NCBI GenBank assembly: GCA_030041095.1
Contig: JASHON010000093.1
Span: 1 to 51,220, forward strand
DNA: 51,220 nt
Direction of reading: 5' to 3'
Source of the DNA: Terriglobia bacterium
Lineage (GTDB): Bacteria > Acidobacteriota > Terriglobia > UBA7540
Part shown: positions 17,304 to 25,840 of the stretch, piece after piece
Layout: each line of letters starts with the position of its first letter
How positions within the stretch are numbered: position 1 is the stretch's first letter
Position numbers and translations under genes: made by a program
The notes under the pieces: model-generated
Seen by the model: the letters and a program-made list of their open reading frames with translations, nothing else
Database searches by the model: none
What the model was told of the DNA's origin: nothing

Positions 17304-18863
17304 TCAGTGCGCTAACGACGTGCTCATCCTGGAAATTCCGACACTCTCAGGGTATAGGTGCTTTACGGATTCGTACAAAGACACATAAAGGTTATAAGCC
17401 CTGTCGTAGGCGTCGCGATTGGCGGGGTTGGGTTTTATCTCACTGCCTTCCGAAGCCATGGCTTGTACTGCCGACCGTATGTCAGCGTACAGACCAGCGC
17501 CAACCGCAGCGAGAATAGCTGCCCCAAGAACAGCGGCCTCTTGCTGGGCCGGAACAACCACGGGTAACCCGCATGTGTCAGCCTTAATCTGAGACCCGAT
17601 CAAACTCTTCGCGCCTCCTCCGAGCACCCGTAGTTCCCTCGCCACAATGCCCAACCGGTTTAACCCCTCCAAATCGCGCCGGATCATGAACGCGACGGCC
17701 TCCAACAACGCCCGGACGAAGTGAGCCCGTGTGTGGGTAAGAGAGAACCCAAAAAAAACGCCTCGCGCATTTGGATTGAATTCGGGAAACAAAGCTCCGT
17801 CGAGATGTGGTAGCATCACGATTCCACCGCTGCCCGGTGGCACCGTGGCGGCCTCCGCAGCCAGAACATCGTAGATGCTTGTGGCCTCCCTCTCAGTCGT
17901 TAGCGGAACGCTGTCTACGAAGCGATCTTTGAACCACTTGAATGCCAAACCACCTGTCTGGCTCCAGGGAAGCAGACAATATCTCTCCGGAACTACATGG
18001 ATGTGGCAAGGCACCGGCACTGTGCGGTCGAAGATGGGTTCACAGATTGTGGTAAGGAGCGCAAGCACCGATCCCGTGCTCACGCTAACAACACCAGGCT
18101 CGATGTTGCCTGCGGCAACGGCTGCACAGGCGTGATCCAGTCCCCCTGTGACCACAGCAGTCTTCGTGCTCAGGCCTGTCTGCGCAGCGCAGGCACTAGA
18201 GACTCGCCCAATGGGTGCCCCCGAGGAGAACAGGTCAGGCAACTGTTCGGCACGGATGCCCCCGAAAGCGAGCAACTCGCCCGACCACCTCCGGCGCGTG
18301 ATGTCGAGTACCAGGGATGAAGACCACATGCTTGGCTCCGCGGCAAATCGGCCGCTAAGCCGGTAGAGGAGGTAGTCTTCGGGAAGTAGGAACTTGGCAG
18401 TTCGTCGGGTCGTGTCAGGTTCATTCTTGCTCAACCAACGCAGCTTCGTTACTGGCCAGAGTGGAGTTATGTCTTGTTGCCCGCTAATTTCCAGGATCCG
18501 CTGGTGACCGAATTCCCGGCTCAATTCTTCGGCTTCGCATTGGGATCGGTTGTCCATCCAGACAAGCGCTGGCCTTACCGGTTTTCCGTCCCCAGTCAGG
18601 GGGATGACGGTCTCCGTGTGGCTTGACACCGATACGGCAGCGATATGCTCCGGATTCCCGCGCCAGTTTCCAAGGAGCCGACGGATTGACTGGGCTACCG
18701 GCCTCCAGTAATTCTCCGGGTCCACTTCCACCTTGTCCCCCTCGGGAATAATAAGGTACTCGTGGCTCGCCAGGCCGACCATTCTGCCTTCAAGAGTAAA
18801 TAGTGCTGCCTTGACAGTGGAGATCCCCAAATCCAAACCCAAAAGAAGAGCCTCGTTCTTCAT
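17304..18863 (-). CDS. FGGY-family carbohydrate kinase
   Basis: 519 residues with the two actin-like domains of FGGY kinases. The N-terminal phosphate loop is LGLDLGISTVKAALF (residues 8-22). The acceptor region has VSVSSHTETVIPL and PALVWMDNRS. The catalytic Asp lies in VTGGLDHACAAVAAG (about residues 243-257), VSVSTGSVLALL follows, and the ATP region is LRVLGGGAKSLIGSQIKAD (about 415-433). The overall sequence resembles xylulokinase/gluconokinase members; the sugar cannot be read from sequence alone. It follows the isomerase by 50 bases and is preceded by CGAGG. The pair would turn an aldose into a ketose phosphate. Confidence 0.9.
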   Translation of the reverse strand: MKNEALLLGLDLGISTVKAALFTLEGRMVGLASHEYLIIPEGDKVEVDPENYWRPVAQSIRRLLGNWRGNPEHIAAVSVSSHTETVIPLTGDGKPVRPALVWMDNRSQCEAEELSREFGHQRILEISGQQDITPLWPVTKLRWLSKNEPDTTRRTAKFLLPEDYLLYRLSGRFAAEPSMWSSSLVLDITRRRWSGELLAFGGIRAEQLPDLFSSGAPIGRVSSACAAQTGLSTKTAVVTGGLDHACAAVAAGNIEPGVVSVSTGSVLALLTTICEPIFDRTVPVPCHIHVVPERYCLLPWSQTGGLAFKWFKDRFVDSVPLTTEREATSIYDVLAAEAATVPPGSGGIVMLPHLDGALFPEFNPNARGVFFGFSLTHTRAHFVRALLEAVAFMIRRDLEGLNRLGIVARELRVLGGGAKSLIGSQIKADTCGLPVVVPAQQEAAVLGAAILAAVGAGLYADIRSAVQAMASEGSEIKPNPANRDAYDRAYNLYVSLYESVKHLYPESVGISRMSTSLAH

Positions 18864-18913
18864 AACCGCCTCGTGGAGCTTATTTCGTTTGATACCGAAC
18901 CCTACCGAACGGC

Positions 18914-20272
18914 TTATCTCACAACGTCGATCTTCAGCAATCGGCAGAATTCCGTTAATTCGTCGGTGTTGTTGCCGTACGACAGGATGTAATGCTGTCC
19001 AAAGACTCGTTGGGCGAATTCTTCCATGTCCCCGTGCAACCGGATACGTAGTCCCGGCAGTTGCGGCGCCGGCGCAGTCCAGCCAGCTTCCTCCCAGCGT
19101 TCGGGAACCGTCGCATCCCCGGTTGCGAGATGGAGGACATATTTCCCTCCGGAGCTGGCCAGACGACAGAGAGTAACTTTTCCCGCCTTCAAGCGAGAGG
19201 TGTTCAGGAGTCCGCCCGCGAATCCGCCAAAGCTAGTGGGAGTGACTCGGACTGGGCCATCAACGATCTCGGATGGCACGTAGTCAGGAACGCCCATCAG
19301 GACGCCGGCGGAAAAGAATTCGTAGAATTCCAGGTAGGCGCCGGCTTGGCCCGTCAGCCTGCGTATCATTAATTGGGTAACTGCCCCGAACACGTCGTTT
19401 TCTGGAATCGTACATATATTAAGCTCATCCGATAACAGCATGAAGATCATCGCGGGCGGAAATTGCAGCAGCTTCTTCATTCCGTCCACATCGATCAACG
19501 AAAGGCACTGATATTTCCGCTCTATGACCTTCTCCCGGAGGGCCAGGTAATATCTGATCCCTTTCTCGACTACCTCCGGGTTGGCGGCTCTTTCAAAAGT
19601 CCACTTCTGCTGGATGGTTTCAAGAATGGGGGCTATAGCCTCGGGCCTCATCCGCTCAGCGCGCTGAACCATTTCCAGCATTTCGAAGAACTCTACTTCA
19701 AGGCCGAATCGCCCACGCAAAGAGACGCCGTCGTACAATGTCGCGTACAGGTTCATGTCCCTGAAACCCATCATGCCAATTTTGGAATTCTGCAGTGCAT
19801 TCACTGCTGAGGCCGCGCGCGCAAACGTCACGATTTTATTGAGCGGTGGAGGAGCGTCCTGGAAGCTTGGGACGTACTTGACGTTGAACCCCAAGTCCTC
19901 CATAGTTTGACGCAACGCGGTGGTTCCAGCTTGGTCCGCTGTTGTGACAAGCCGTCCATCCTCCACTCTCCCTGACAAACCCCATAGCAAGATCGGGTGA
20001 TGCCGGAACTCAGTGGCGACGCTTACGACTGCATGACTGGGTATCCATCCGGCCACACAAGCTATCAACAAATCGAAATGGGCCTCCGACAACTCAGCGA
20101 TGGCGCGCCGGACATCATTTCCATCCGGATCGTCGCTCACCGGTGCTGTGCTGATCACCTCCAAATCCGAAGATCGTAGCCACTCAGCGGCCTGCTGGCA
20201 CTTCCTTTCAATGATTTCCCGAGGAGTATTGACTTCACCGAAGCCGACAAAACCAGCTTTGATTTTGGCCAT
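18914..20272 (-). CDS. L-fucose/L-arabinose isomerase-like protein
   Basis: 452 residues from the ATG at 20272, which has GGAG 8 bases upstream; the longer frame from 20299 would swallow that site. The protein shows the FucI/AraA-type layout: KIKAGFVGFGEVNTPRE at the start, an N-terminal Rossmann-like region with LLIACVAGWIPSHAVV and HPILLWGLSG, a middle domain with KIGMMGFRDMNLYATLYDG, and a late domain with CLSLIDVDGMKK and PENDVFGAVTQLMI, where Asp and Glu would be candidate metal ligands as in FucI. It is a diverged member of the group, so substrate may be an unusual pentose or deoxyhexose. It leads the isomerase-kinase unit. Confidence 0.75.
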   Translation of the reverse strand: MAKIKAGFVGFGEVNTPREIIERKCQQAAEWLRSSDLEVISTAPVSDDPDGNDVRRAIAELSEAHFDLLIACVAGWIPSHAVVSVATEFRHHPILLWGLSGRVEDGRLVTTADQAGTTALRQTMEDLGFNVKYVPSFQDAPPPLNKIVTFARAASAVNALQNSKIGMMGFRDMNLYATLYDGVSLRGRFGLEVEFFEMLEMVQRAERMRPEAIAPILETIQQKWTFERAANPEVVEKGIRYYLALREKVIERKYQCLSLIDVDGMKKLLQFPPAMIFMLLSDELNICTIPENDVFGAVTQLMIRRLTGQAGAYLEFYEFFSAGVLMGVPDYVPSEIVDGPVRVTPTSFGGFAGGLLNTSRLKAGKVTLCRLASSGGKYVLHLATGDATVPERWEEAGWTAPAPQLPGLRIRLHGDMEEFAQRVFGQHYILSYGNNTDELTEFCRLLKIDVVR

Positions 20273-20390
20273 TTTATTCTCCATATAATACGTTCGCACT
20301 ACGGGGCCTTTGGGTGTTCAAGTCTTCGAGACCACCTTTGATGACGCACCCTGCAGCCAGTCATTCGTCTGTCGAGCTAATAGATTCTCC

Positions 20391-20419
20391 TTGACAACTT
20401 GATCCGTCGTGCTCATTAT
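20391..20419 (+). promoter_or_regulatory. Promoter of the APC permease gene
   Basis: TTGACA (20391-20396) and CATTAT (20414-20419) are separated by 17 bases. TGAACA at 20419-20424, overlapping the last base of the -10, and TGTTCA at 20315-20320 resemble the half-sites of the deoR operator. They are weaker (GAACAC instead of GAACAT), so DeoR control of this divergent region is only suggested. Confidence 0.6.
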
Positions 20420-20522
20420 GAACACGCAACACTGAATTACGGACAAAAACGAACAGGCGATTCTGACATAGGACGAGCTCGAAAGGCAAGGGCTTCTTAC
20501 CCTAATTCGGATAGCATCAAAA

Positions 20523-21914
20523 ATGAGCAAATACGTGCCAGAGTCATCGTTATCTCTGCAATCGGCGTCCCCCGCGACAAATCAACAACTTCGTCGCGTC
20601 CTCACCCTATGGGATCTGGTCTTTTACGGCATAGTGCTGATTCAACCCATCGCAGCAATCCCGCTGTTCGGAGTCGCCGACAAGCTCTCCCAAGGACACG
20701 TCGTCACCACGGTCCTGATTGCCATGGTCGCCATGATGTTCACGGCATTGAGCTATGGCCGGATGGCGACTGTCTATCCGGCTGCAGGTTCCGCTTACAC
20801 CTATGTAGGTCGAGAGTTAAACCCTCACCTCGGATTCCTTACAGGTTGGGCGATGTTGCTTGACTACCTCGTCCTTCCGGTCATTAACACGATTTACGGA
20901 GCGCTGACGCTCGCCCGGTTATTCCCTGAGATTCCTTACATCATCTGGGCTGGCATTATTGCGGTCCTCATTACGTACCTGAACCTGCGAGGAATTCGGT
21001 CGACCGCCCGCAGCAATATCGTGTTACTCGTCGTGATGTGTGCGGTAATTGGTATCTTCATGATACTTGCCGTCCATTACCTAGCACGTGCGGATGGTGT
21101 GAAAGCACTGTTTTCTATCCAGCCCTTCTACAATTCCAAGACGACCAACTTCTCATCCATCGCCACGGCCACCTCGTTGGCGGCACTGACATACATCGGG
21201 TTCGACGGAGTGACAACCCTTTCGGAAGAAGTTCAAGACCCTAAGCGCAACGTTTTGCGCGCTACTGTCCTTGTGTGTTTCCTGACGGGAGTCTTCGCTG
21301 CCCTTCAAGTCTATCTGGGTCAACTCGTCTGGCCAAATTTCACGACTTTTCCGAATCTCGAGACTGCATTCATGGACGTATCAAGGCGAGTGGGGGGCCT
21401 GGGGCTTTTCGACGGTATGGCCTTTATATTGGTTGTTGCGAGCGTTGGTAGTGGCCTGAGTGGACAGGCGGGGGCTGCCAGGCTGCTTTTTGGCATGGGT
21501 CGCGACAATGCGCTGCCGCGGAGGATCTTCGGGCACCTCAACACAAAATCCCTTGTCCCGTCTTACAACATTTTGGTAATTGGGTTGATTGCTTTTCTAG
21601 GAGCGATGTTCCTCAGTTGGGAGCGGGCGGCTGAAGTCATCAATTTCGGCGCTTTTCTCGCATTTATGGGAGTAAATCTTTCTGTGATTAGGCGCTTCTA
21701 TTTTCGCCCCTCATTCAAAGGCAAACGACCCGTCATAAAGAACCTCCTATTACCGGCATCAGGCTTCTTCTTCTGCCTTTGGATCTGGTTGAGCCTTCCC
21801 CGCCCTGCGAAAATTGTGGGCGGAATGTGGTTTGTCGGAGGCTTTATTTACGACGCCATCATGACGCGCGGATTTCGCACGGAGCCTGTCATGATCGATT
21901 TCAGTGAAGGCTGA
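20523..21914 (+). CDS. APC-superfamily permease, PuuP-like
   Basis: 463 residues, almost entirely hydrophobic segments, consistent with about 12 membrane spans. The N-terminal stretch LTLWDLVFYGIVLIQPIAAIPLFGV, then GHVVTTVLIAMVAMMFTALSYGRMA and PAAGSAYTYVGRELNPHLGFLTGWAMLLDY, is the signature of the amino acid/polyamine transporter family, closest by eye to the putrescine importer PuuP. FDGVTTLSEEVQDPKRNV in the middle is the usual cytoplasmic loop motif. It is divergent from the isomerase-kinase unit. An amine or amino-acid type importer next to sugar enzymes and a class III aminotransferase is unusual and points to an amino-bearing substrate; this is inference. Confidence 0.9.
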   Translation: MSKYVPESSLSLQSASPATNQQLRRVLTLWDLVFYGIVLIQPIAAIPLFGVADKLSQGHVVTTVLIAMVAMMFTALSYGRMATVYPAAGSAYTYVGRELNPHLGFLTGWAMLLDYLVLPVINTIYGALTLARLFPEIPYIIWAGIIAVLITYLNLRGIRSTARSNIVLLVVMCAVIGIFMILAVHYLARADGVKALFSIQPFYNSKTTNFSSIATATSLAALTYIGFDGVTTLSEEVQDPKRNVLRATVLVCFLTGVFAALQVYLGQLVWPNFTTFPNLETAFMDVSRRVGGLGLFDGMAFILVVASVGSGLSGQAGAARLLFGMGRDNALPRRIFGHLNTKSLVPSYNILVIGLIAFLGAMFLSWERAAEVINFGAFLAFMGVNLSVIRRFYFRPSFKGKRPVIKNLLLPASGFFFCLWIWLSLPRPAKIVGGMWFVGGFIYDAIMTRGFRTEPVMIDFSEG

Positions 21915-22069
21915 GTTCACCCATGCCCCATGAGTATCGGTTCTTTATGCACTGCAGGAAAGTTTTTGGAGATAGATTCCGGGATCGGATCGAGAAAGAT
22001 GCATGTTCTTATTCTAATGCGCGTTCAAGTTGAGACTAACAATCCAGGGCCAAGCCGTGAGACTGGAAA

Positions 22070-22390
22070 GTCGCTCACGGTCAGCCGCCAGTCCAGTTCC
22101 CCCTCCACCAAGCTGACGGCGCCGTAGACGTAAAGAAATTCGCGCTCGTAGCCGTTGCCAACTGCCGGCCGCAGAGAAGCGGGCGCCCAACACCGCTTGG
22201 GCCGCACCATCCGCCCGAAGCGGGCGTCGTCCTGAAACTTCAGGCGCACCCACCACGTCGGGAGTCAGCAAGGCTGCCAGCGCCTCCGGGAGTTTTTTTC
22301 CACTCCGCCTGGGCCACCGGGTCGCTTTTGGGATCGCGTGTTTCGGGATTCACCTTTCGCCGCCCATGACACGCCGACAGACGATACGCC
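22070..22390 (-). pseudogene. IS630-family transposase remnant
   Basis: Pieces in different frames line up as one degraded IS630 transposase. First comes HGRRKVNPETRDPKSDPVAQ, then WKKLPEALAALLTP (reached by a shift in a run of seven A bases), then KFQDDARFGRMVRPKRCWAP, NGYEREFLYVYGAVS and EGELDWRLTV. The DARFG and YVYGAVS segments are the IS630 DDE core; the last acidic residue and the C-terminus are missing. At least two frameshifts rule out function. No terminal repeats found. Confidence 0.75.
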
Positions 22391-22559
22391 ACGGACGCAC
22401 GAACTTTCCATACGCCACCACCTCCTTAACGTGAGCTGAAGCACTGGCTCGATGAGTAGCCGGCGGTGAACGGGCAGGCGGACGGTTCGGCGCGCTACAC
22501 GACCGTCGGGACAGTCTCTTGCGAGTGCAAAGCCGGAGGCGGGGAGCTTTGAATCTGGC

Positions 22560-23056
22560 ACGCAGCCAACTGCCCCGTGTTCTCCTTGGCCGGTCGCTTT
22601 CCCTCCGTGCCCTCCGCCGGCGTGGAACTACAGCCTTTGTTCGGGCACTTTGCAGGTACTACGCAACCGTCCGACTCCCTACTCGCGTTCATGTCGAGAT
22701 TATGGCTCATCACCTTCCTCGACCGGCCCGCTCAACACGTCCTGTCGGGCACGGGTAGGGTCTCCCGGTTCTCACGCGCGGAGGTTCCATGCATGTCGGG
22801 GGTCTCTGACCTCGCAGGTCCAGTGGGTGCGCGCGGTAACGCGCCCGCCGGTGTTGCCTTCCCCATGAATAAACAAGGTCAGCATCCTGATTTCCAGGCA
22901 TTTCGCGGCTCAATATCCCGCCTGCATGTGCCCCTGTCAACGCTTCACCTCCAGCCTCACGACTGGCCGCGCATGACTCGGGGTCGGCGTGGCTCGCTAA
23001 GCCTTCACCGTACGGCTCTTCCATCCGCTCCTCCACGCCGGTTTATTCCGTCGCAC
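22560..23056 (-). mobile_element. Group II intron, 5' fragment (ribozyme part plus start of the reverse-transcriptase gene)
   Basis: Read on the minus strand, the element starts GTGCGACGG, fitting the GUGYG 5' end of bacterial group II introns, directly after the stop codon of the ADOP gene. The last nine exon bases, CACGAATAG, pair 8 of 9 (one G-U) with TTATTCATG at 22864-22872, about 190 bases into the intron, where an EBS1 loop is expected. About 340 bases in, an open frame begins (from 22713) whose sequence, with VVPAKCPNKG and AEGTEGKRPAKENTGQ, is the typical N-terminus of intron-encoded reverse transcriptases. It breaks off near 22560. The RT body and domains V-VI are absent. Confidence 0.75.
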
Positions 23057-25732
23057 CTATTCGTGCCGCAGTACGACCATAGGATCGACGTTCGCCGCCC
23101 GGCGCGCGGGGATGTAAGTCGCGAGAAGCGCAACGCTGCCGAGTACAAGTGAAACAAGCGCCAGGTTCACAGGGTCGGTGGGTTTGACTCCGTAGAGAAG
23201 GCTCCCCAGCAATTGCATTACGCCCATTGCCGCCAGTAATCCAATGGCCAGCCCAATTGCTGTCAGAAGAATCCCGCTACGTAGGACCAGACGGACCAGT
23301 TCCGAATGTGTGGCGCCTAATGCGGCCCGTATTCCAATCTCGTGAGAACGTTGCGATGCGGAATACGAGATTACCCCATAGATTCCGACAGCGGCCAGCA
23401 ACAACGCGACGCTGGCAAACGCGGTCAGCAATCCGGCCTGTAGCTGCATTTGGCTGAAAGAGTCTGAGACCTGCTGTTCAAGCGGCTCGACACTATCCAA
23501 AGCCTGATTTTTGTTCAGCCCCCAGATCGCCGCCTCAACCGGTTTGACCAAGCGACTCGAATCTATTGTGCCACGCACCGCCAGGCAGGTCACGGCAGTC
23601 GGACTCTGCTTGTACGATACGTACAAGGCCGGGTCTGATGATTGAGGATCCCCTTCTCGTTCATCCGCTACCACGCCTACGACCTGCCATGCGACCTTCG
23701 CCCCCGGCGGCTGACCCAAAACTGGAGCCACCGAACTGGACGGGTGGTCCATAACTTGGCGAATAAGAATACGCTGGCCGATGGGGTCCTGATCCTTGAA
23801 GAAATCGTTCGCCATTGTCGCGTTGATGACTGCCACCGGCAAGCCTTTCACAGTGTCGGCTTTCGCAATCCAGCGCCCCCTGAGCAGTCGCAGTCCAAGT
23901 GTGGCGAGATACGACGCACTCACACGCTTGAAACCACAGACAGGACGGTCGGAACTACTCACAGGCGGCCGGCCAGCTATTGCAAACGGCATGCTCGTGG
24001 CCCAGCCTTGCAATGGAAGGGCATCCGTGATGGCTGCATCCCTGACGCCCGGTACGGCCCGAACCCTCTCCAGCAACTGTTGCTGGTAATTTGTGATCTG
24101 CGAGCCTCCCGTCTTCTCCTCGGACGCAAACGGCAGGCTCATAGTCAAGACATTTTTCGGGTCAAAGCCCAGTTGAATTTGCTGTAGGTGATATAGGCTG
24201 CGGATCAGCAGCCCTGCACCGGATAGAAGCACGAACGCGAGAGCAACCTCGGCAATCACCAAAACATTTTTTGCTTGTCTCGAGTGCGTGCCGGACGTCG
24301 CTTTGCCCCCGCCTTTTTTGAGCCAGCCTGCGAGATTGCAGGGTGTATTGCGAAGCGCCGGCACAATTCCAAAAAGGACGCCACTTATGAGGATCAGGCT
24401 AGCGGCAAACAGCAGCACCTGACGGTCCAGTTGAACACGCGTTTCTATGGAAAATAGGGATTGGGGCATCCAGATCATAAGAATCTTCATCATCGCCCAG
24501 CCCAAAGCGAGACCTCCAACTCCGCCTACGCCCGCTAATACCACGCTTTCCGTGAGAAATTGACGTATTATCCGCCTGCGGCCGGCGCCCAGGGCCGTTC
24601 TGATCGCCAGTTCATGCTCGCGGTCCGCGCTGCGCGCAAGGAGGAGGTTGGCAATATTGACGCACCCAATCAGCAGCACGGCCCCGACTGCTGCCATAAG
24701 GATGTAAAGTGACTGCTCCAGGTTGTCGTCAACTCGTATATCCTCGTAGCGCTCAATCTTCACACTCCAACCCTTATTGGAATCGGGGTATTCGCGCGCA
24801 ATTCGTGCGGCGATCGTGTTCATCTGCTGGCGCGCCTGTTCCAGCGTTGCCCCTGGCTTTAACCGTGCCCACGGGAACAGCCAGCGATAATTCCGGGCCA
24901 GGTCGTGTGGAGCGAAGGCGAGCGGGATCCAAATGTCCGTCCGTTCACCATCACAAGGGTAGACGGGCATCACTCCGATCACGGTGTAGGGCACACCATT
25001 CAGGTGAATGCTGCGGCCGATGATTTTGGGATCTGCGCCGAACACCGCCTGCCAGGTGCTGTGCTTCAATATCACCACGTGTTGCTTGCCTTGTTGATCT
25101 TCGTCCGGCGCAAAGCTCCGGCCCAAGAAGGGCTTAATACCGAACACCTTGAAGTAGCCCGGCGTAACAGCGTCGTAACTGAGATCCTCCGGCACACGAG
25201 CATTGGTCAGTGTCTTCCGGCCCCAGTTCTCAACCGCCATTGCTGTAAATACCGTATTCTCGTGTTCCCAGCCGATGAAGTCGGGCGCCGAGATCTCCGA
25301 CCAGCCTTCACGACGCGACTGCTCCCGCACCAGAACGATGCGTTCCGGGTGTGGGTATGGCAACGGCTCTAAAATCACGGCATCCACATAGCTGAAAATG
25401 GCTGTGTTAGCGCCGATCCCGAGCGCCAGGGTGATGGCGACGACGGCCGTAAACCCAGGGTTCCGGCGCAGCCAGCGCAGGCCGAAGCGAATGTCCCGGG
25501 CGAAGTCCTCTACAAAGCGTCCAACGCGTACGGCGCGCACCTCCTCCTTCACTCGCTCGATTCCGCCGAGCTCGATGAGAGCCCCTCGGCGAGCGACCGG
25601 TTGCGAAAGTCCTTGCTTCATCTTCTCCTCCGTCAGGACTTCGAGCGATGAACGGAGTTCGTCATCGAGCGCCTGCTCGACTGCCCGTTTGCGGAAGAGG
25701 TTGCGGAACAAACTCAGAATTCGCTTAGGCAT
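23057..25732 (-). CDS. ADOP-type ABC transporter permease (MacB-like), first copy
   Basis: 891 residues of the acidobacterial duplicated permease type. A cytoplasmic N-terminus (FRNLFRKRAVEQALDDELRSSLEVLTEEKMKQGLS...REALIELGGIE-like) precedes a first membrane span (FTAVVAITLALGIGANTAIFSYVDAVIL), a large periplasmic MacB_PCD domain, three FtsX-type spans around residues 335-450 (ELAIRTALGAGRRRIIRQFL), a second periplasmic domain, and three more FtsX spans (HEIGIRAALGATHSELVRLVL) ending PMVVLRHE. AGGAGG lies 5 bases before the ATG. No ATPase gene is adjacent, as is common for this group. Such proteins are thought to export or extract unknown substrates at the envelope. Confidence 0.9.
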   Translation of the reverse strand: MPKRILSLFRNLFRKRAVEQALDDELRSSLEVLTEEKMKQGLSQPVARRGALIELGGIERVKEEVRAVRVGRFVEDFARDIRFGLRWLRRNPGFTAVVAITLALGIGANTAIFSYVDAVILEPLPYPHPERIVLVREQSRREGWSEISAPDFIGWEHENTVFTAMAVENWGRKTLTNARVPEDLSYDAVTPGYFKVFGIKPFLGRSFAPDEDQQGKQHVVILKHSTWQAVFGADPKIIGRSIHLNGVPYTVIGVMPVYPCDGERTDIWIPLAFAPHDLARNYRWLFPWARLKPGATLEQARQQMNTIAARIAREYPDSNKGWSVKIERYEDIRVDDNLEQSLYILMAAVGAVLLIGCVNIANLLLARSADREHELAIRTALGAGRRRIIRQFLTESVVLAGVGGVGGLALGWAMMKILMIWMPQSLFSIETRVQLDRQVLLFAASLILISGVLFGIVPALRNTPCNLAGWLKKGGGKATSGTHSRQAKNVLVIAEVALAFVLLSGAGLLIRSLYHLQQIQLGFDPKNVLTMSLPFASEEKTGGSQITNYQQQLLERVRAVPGVRDAAITDALPLQGWATSMPFAIAGRPPVSSSDRPVCGFKRVSASYLATLGLRLLRGRWIAKADTVKGLPVAVINATMANDFFKDQDPIGQRILIRQVMDHPSSSVAPVLGQPPGAKVAWQVVGVVADEREGDPQSSDPALYVSYKQSPTAVTCLAVRGTIDSSRLVKPVEAAIWGLNKNQALDSVEPLEQQVSDSFSQMQLQAGLLTAFASVALLLAAVGIYGVISYSASQRSHEIGIRAALGATHSELVRLVLRSGILLTAIGLAIGLLAAMGVMQLLGSLLYGVKPTDPVNLALVSLVLGSVALLATYIPARRAANVDPMVVLRHE

Positions 25733-25840
25733 GATGCCTCCTACCTGGATTCACGCAGATTGAACGGCCACCATGATTTTCACGACCTGGGTATCTTTGC
25801 CCAACTCCTCAAAACGTAAAACTCGCGGCCCCACTGGCCC

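Noticed and set aside
22577-23152. 191-codon plus-strand open frame
   Set aside because: It is antisense to the group II intron ribozyme region and the permease end; similar long frames opposite such introns are commonly mis-annotated as proteins.
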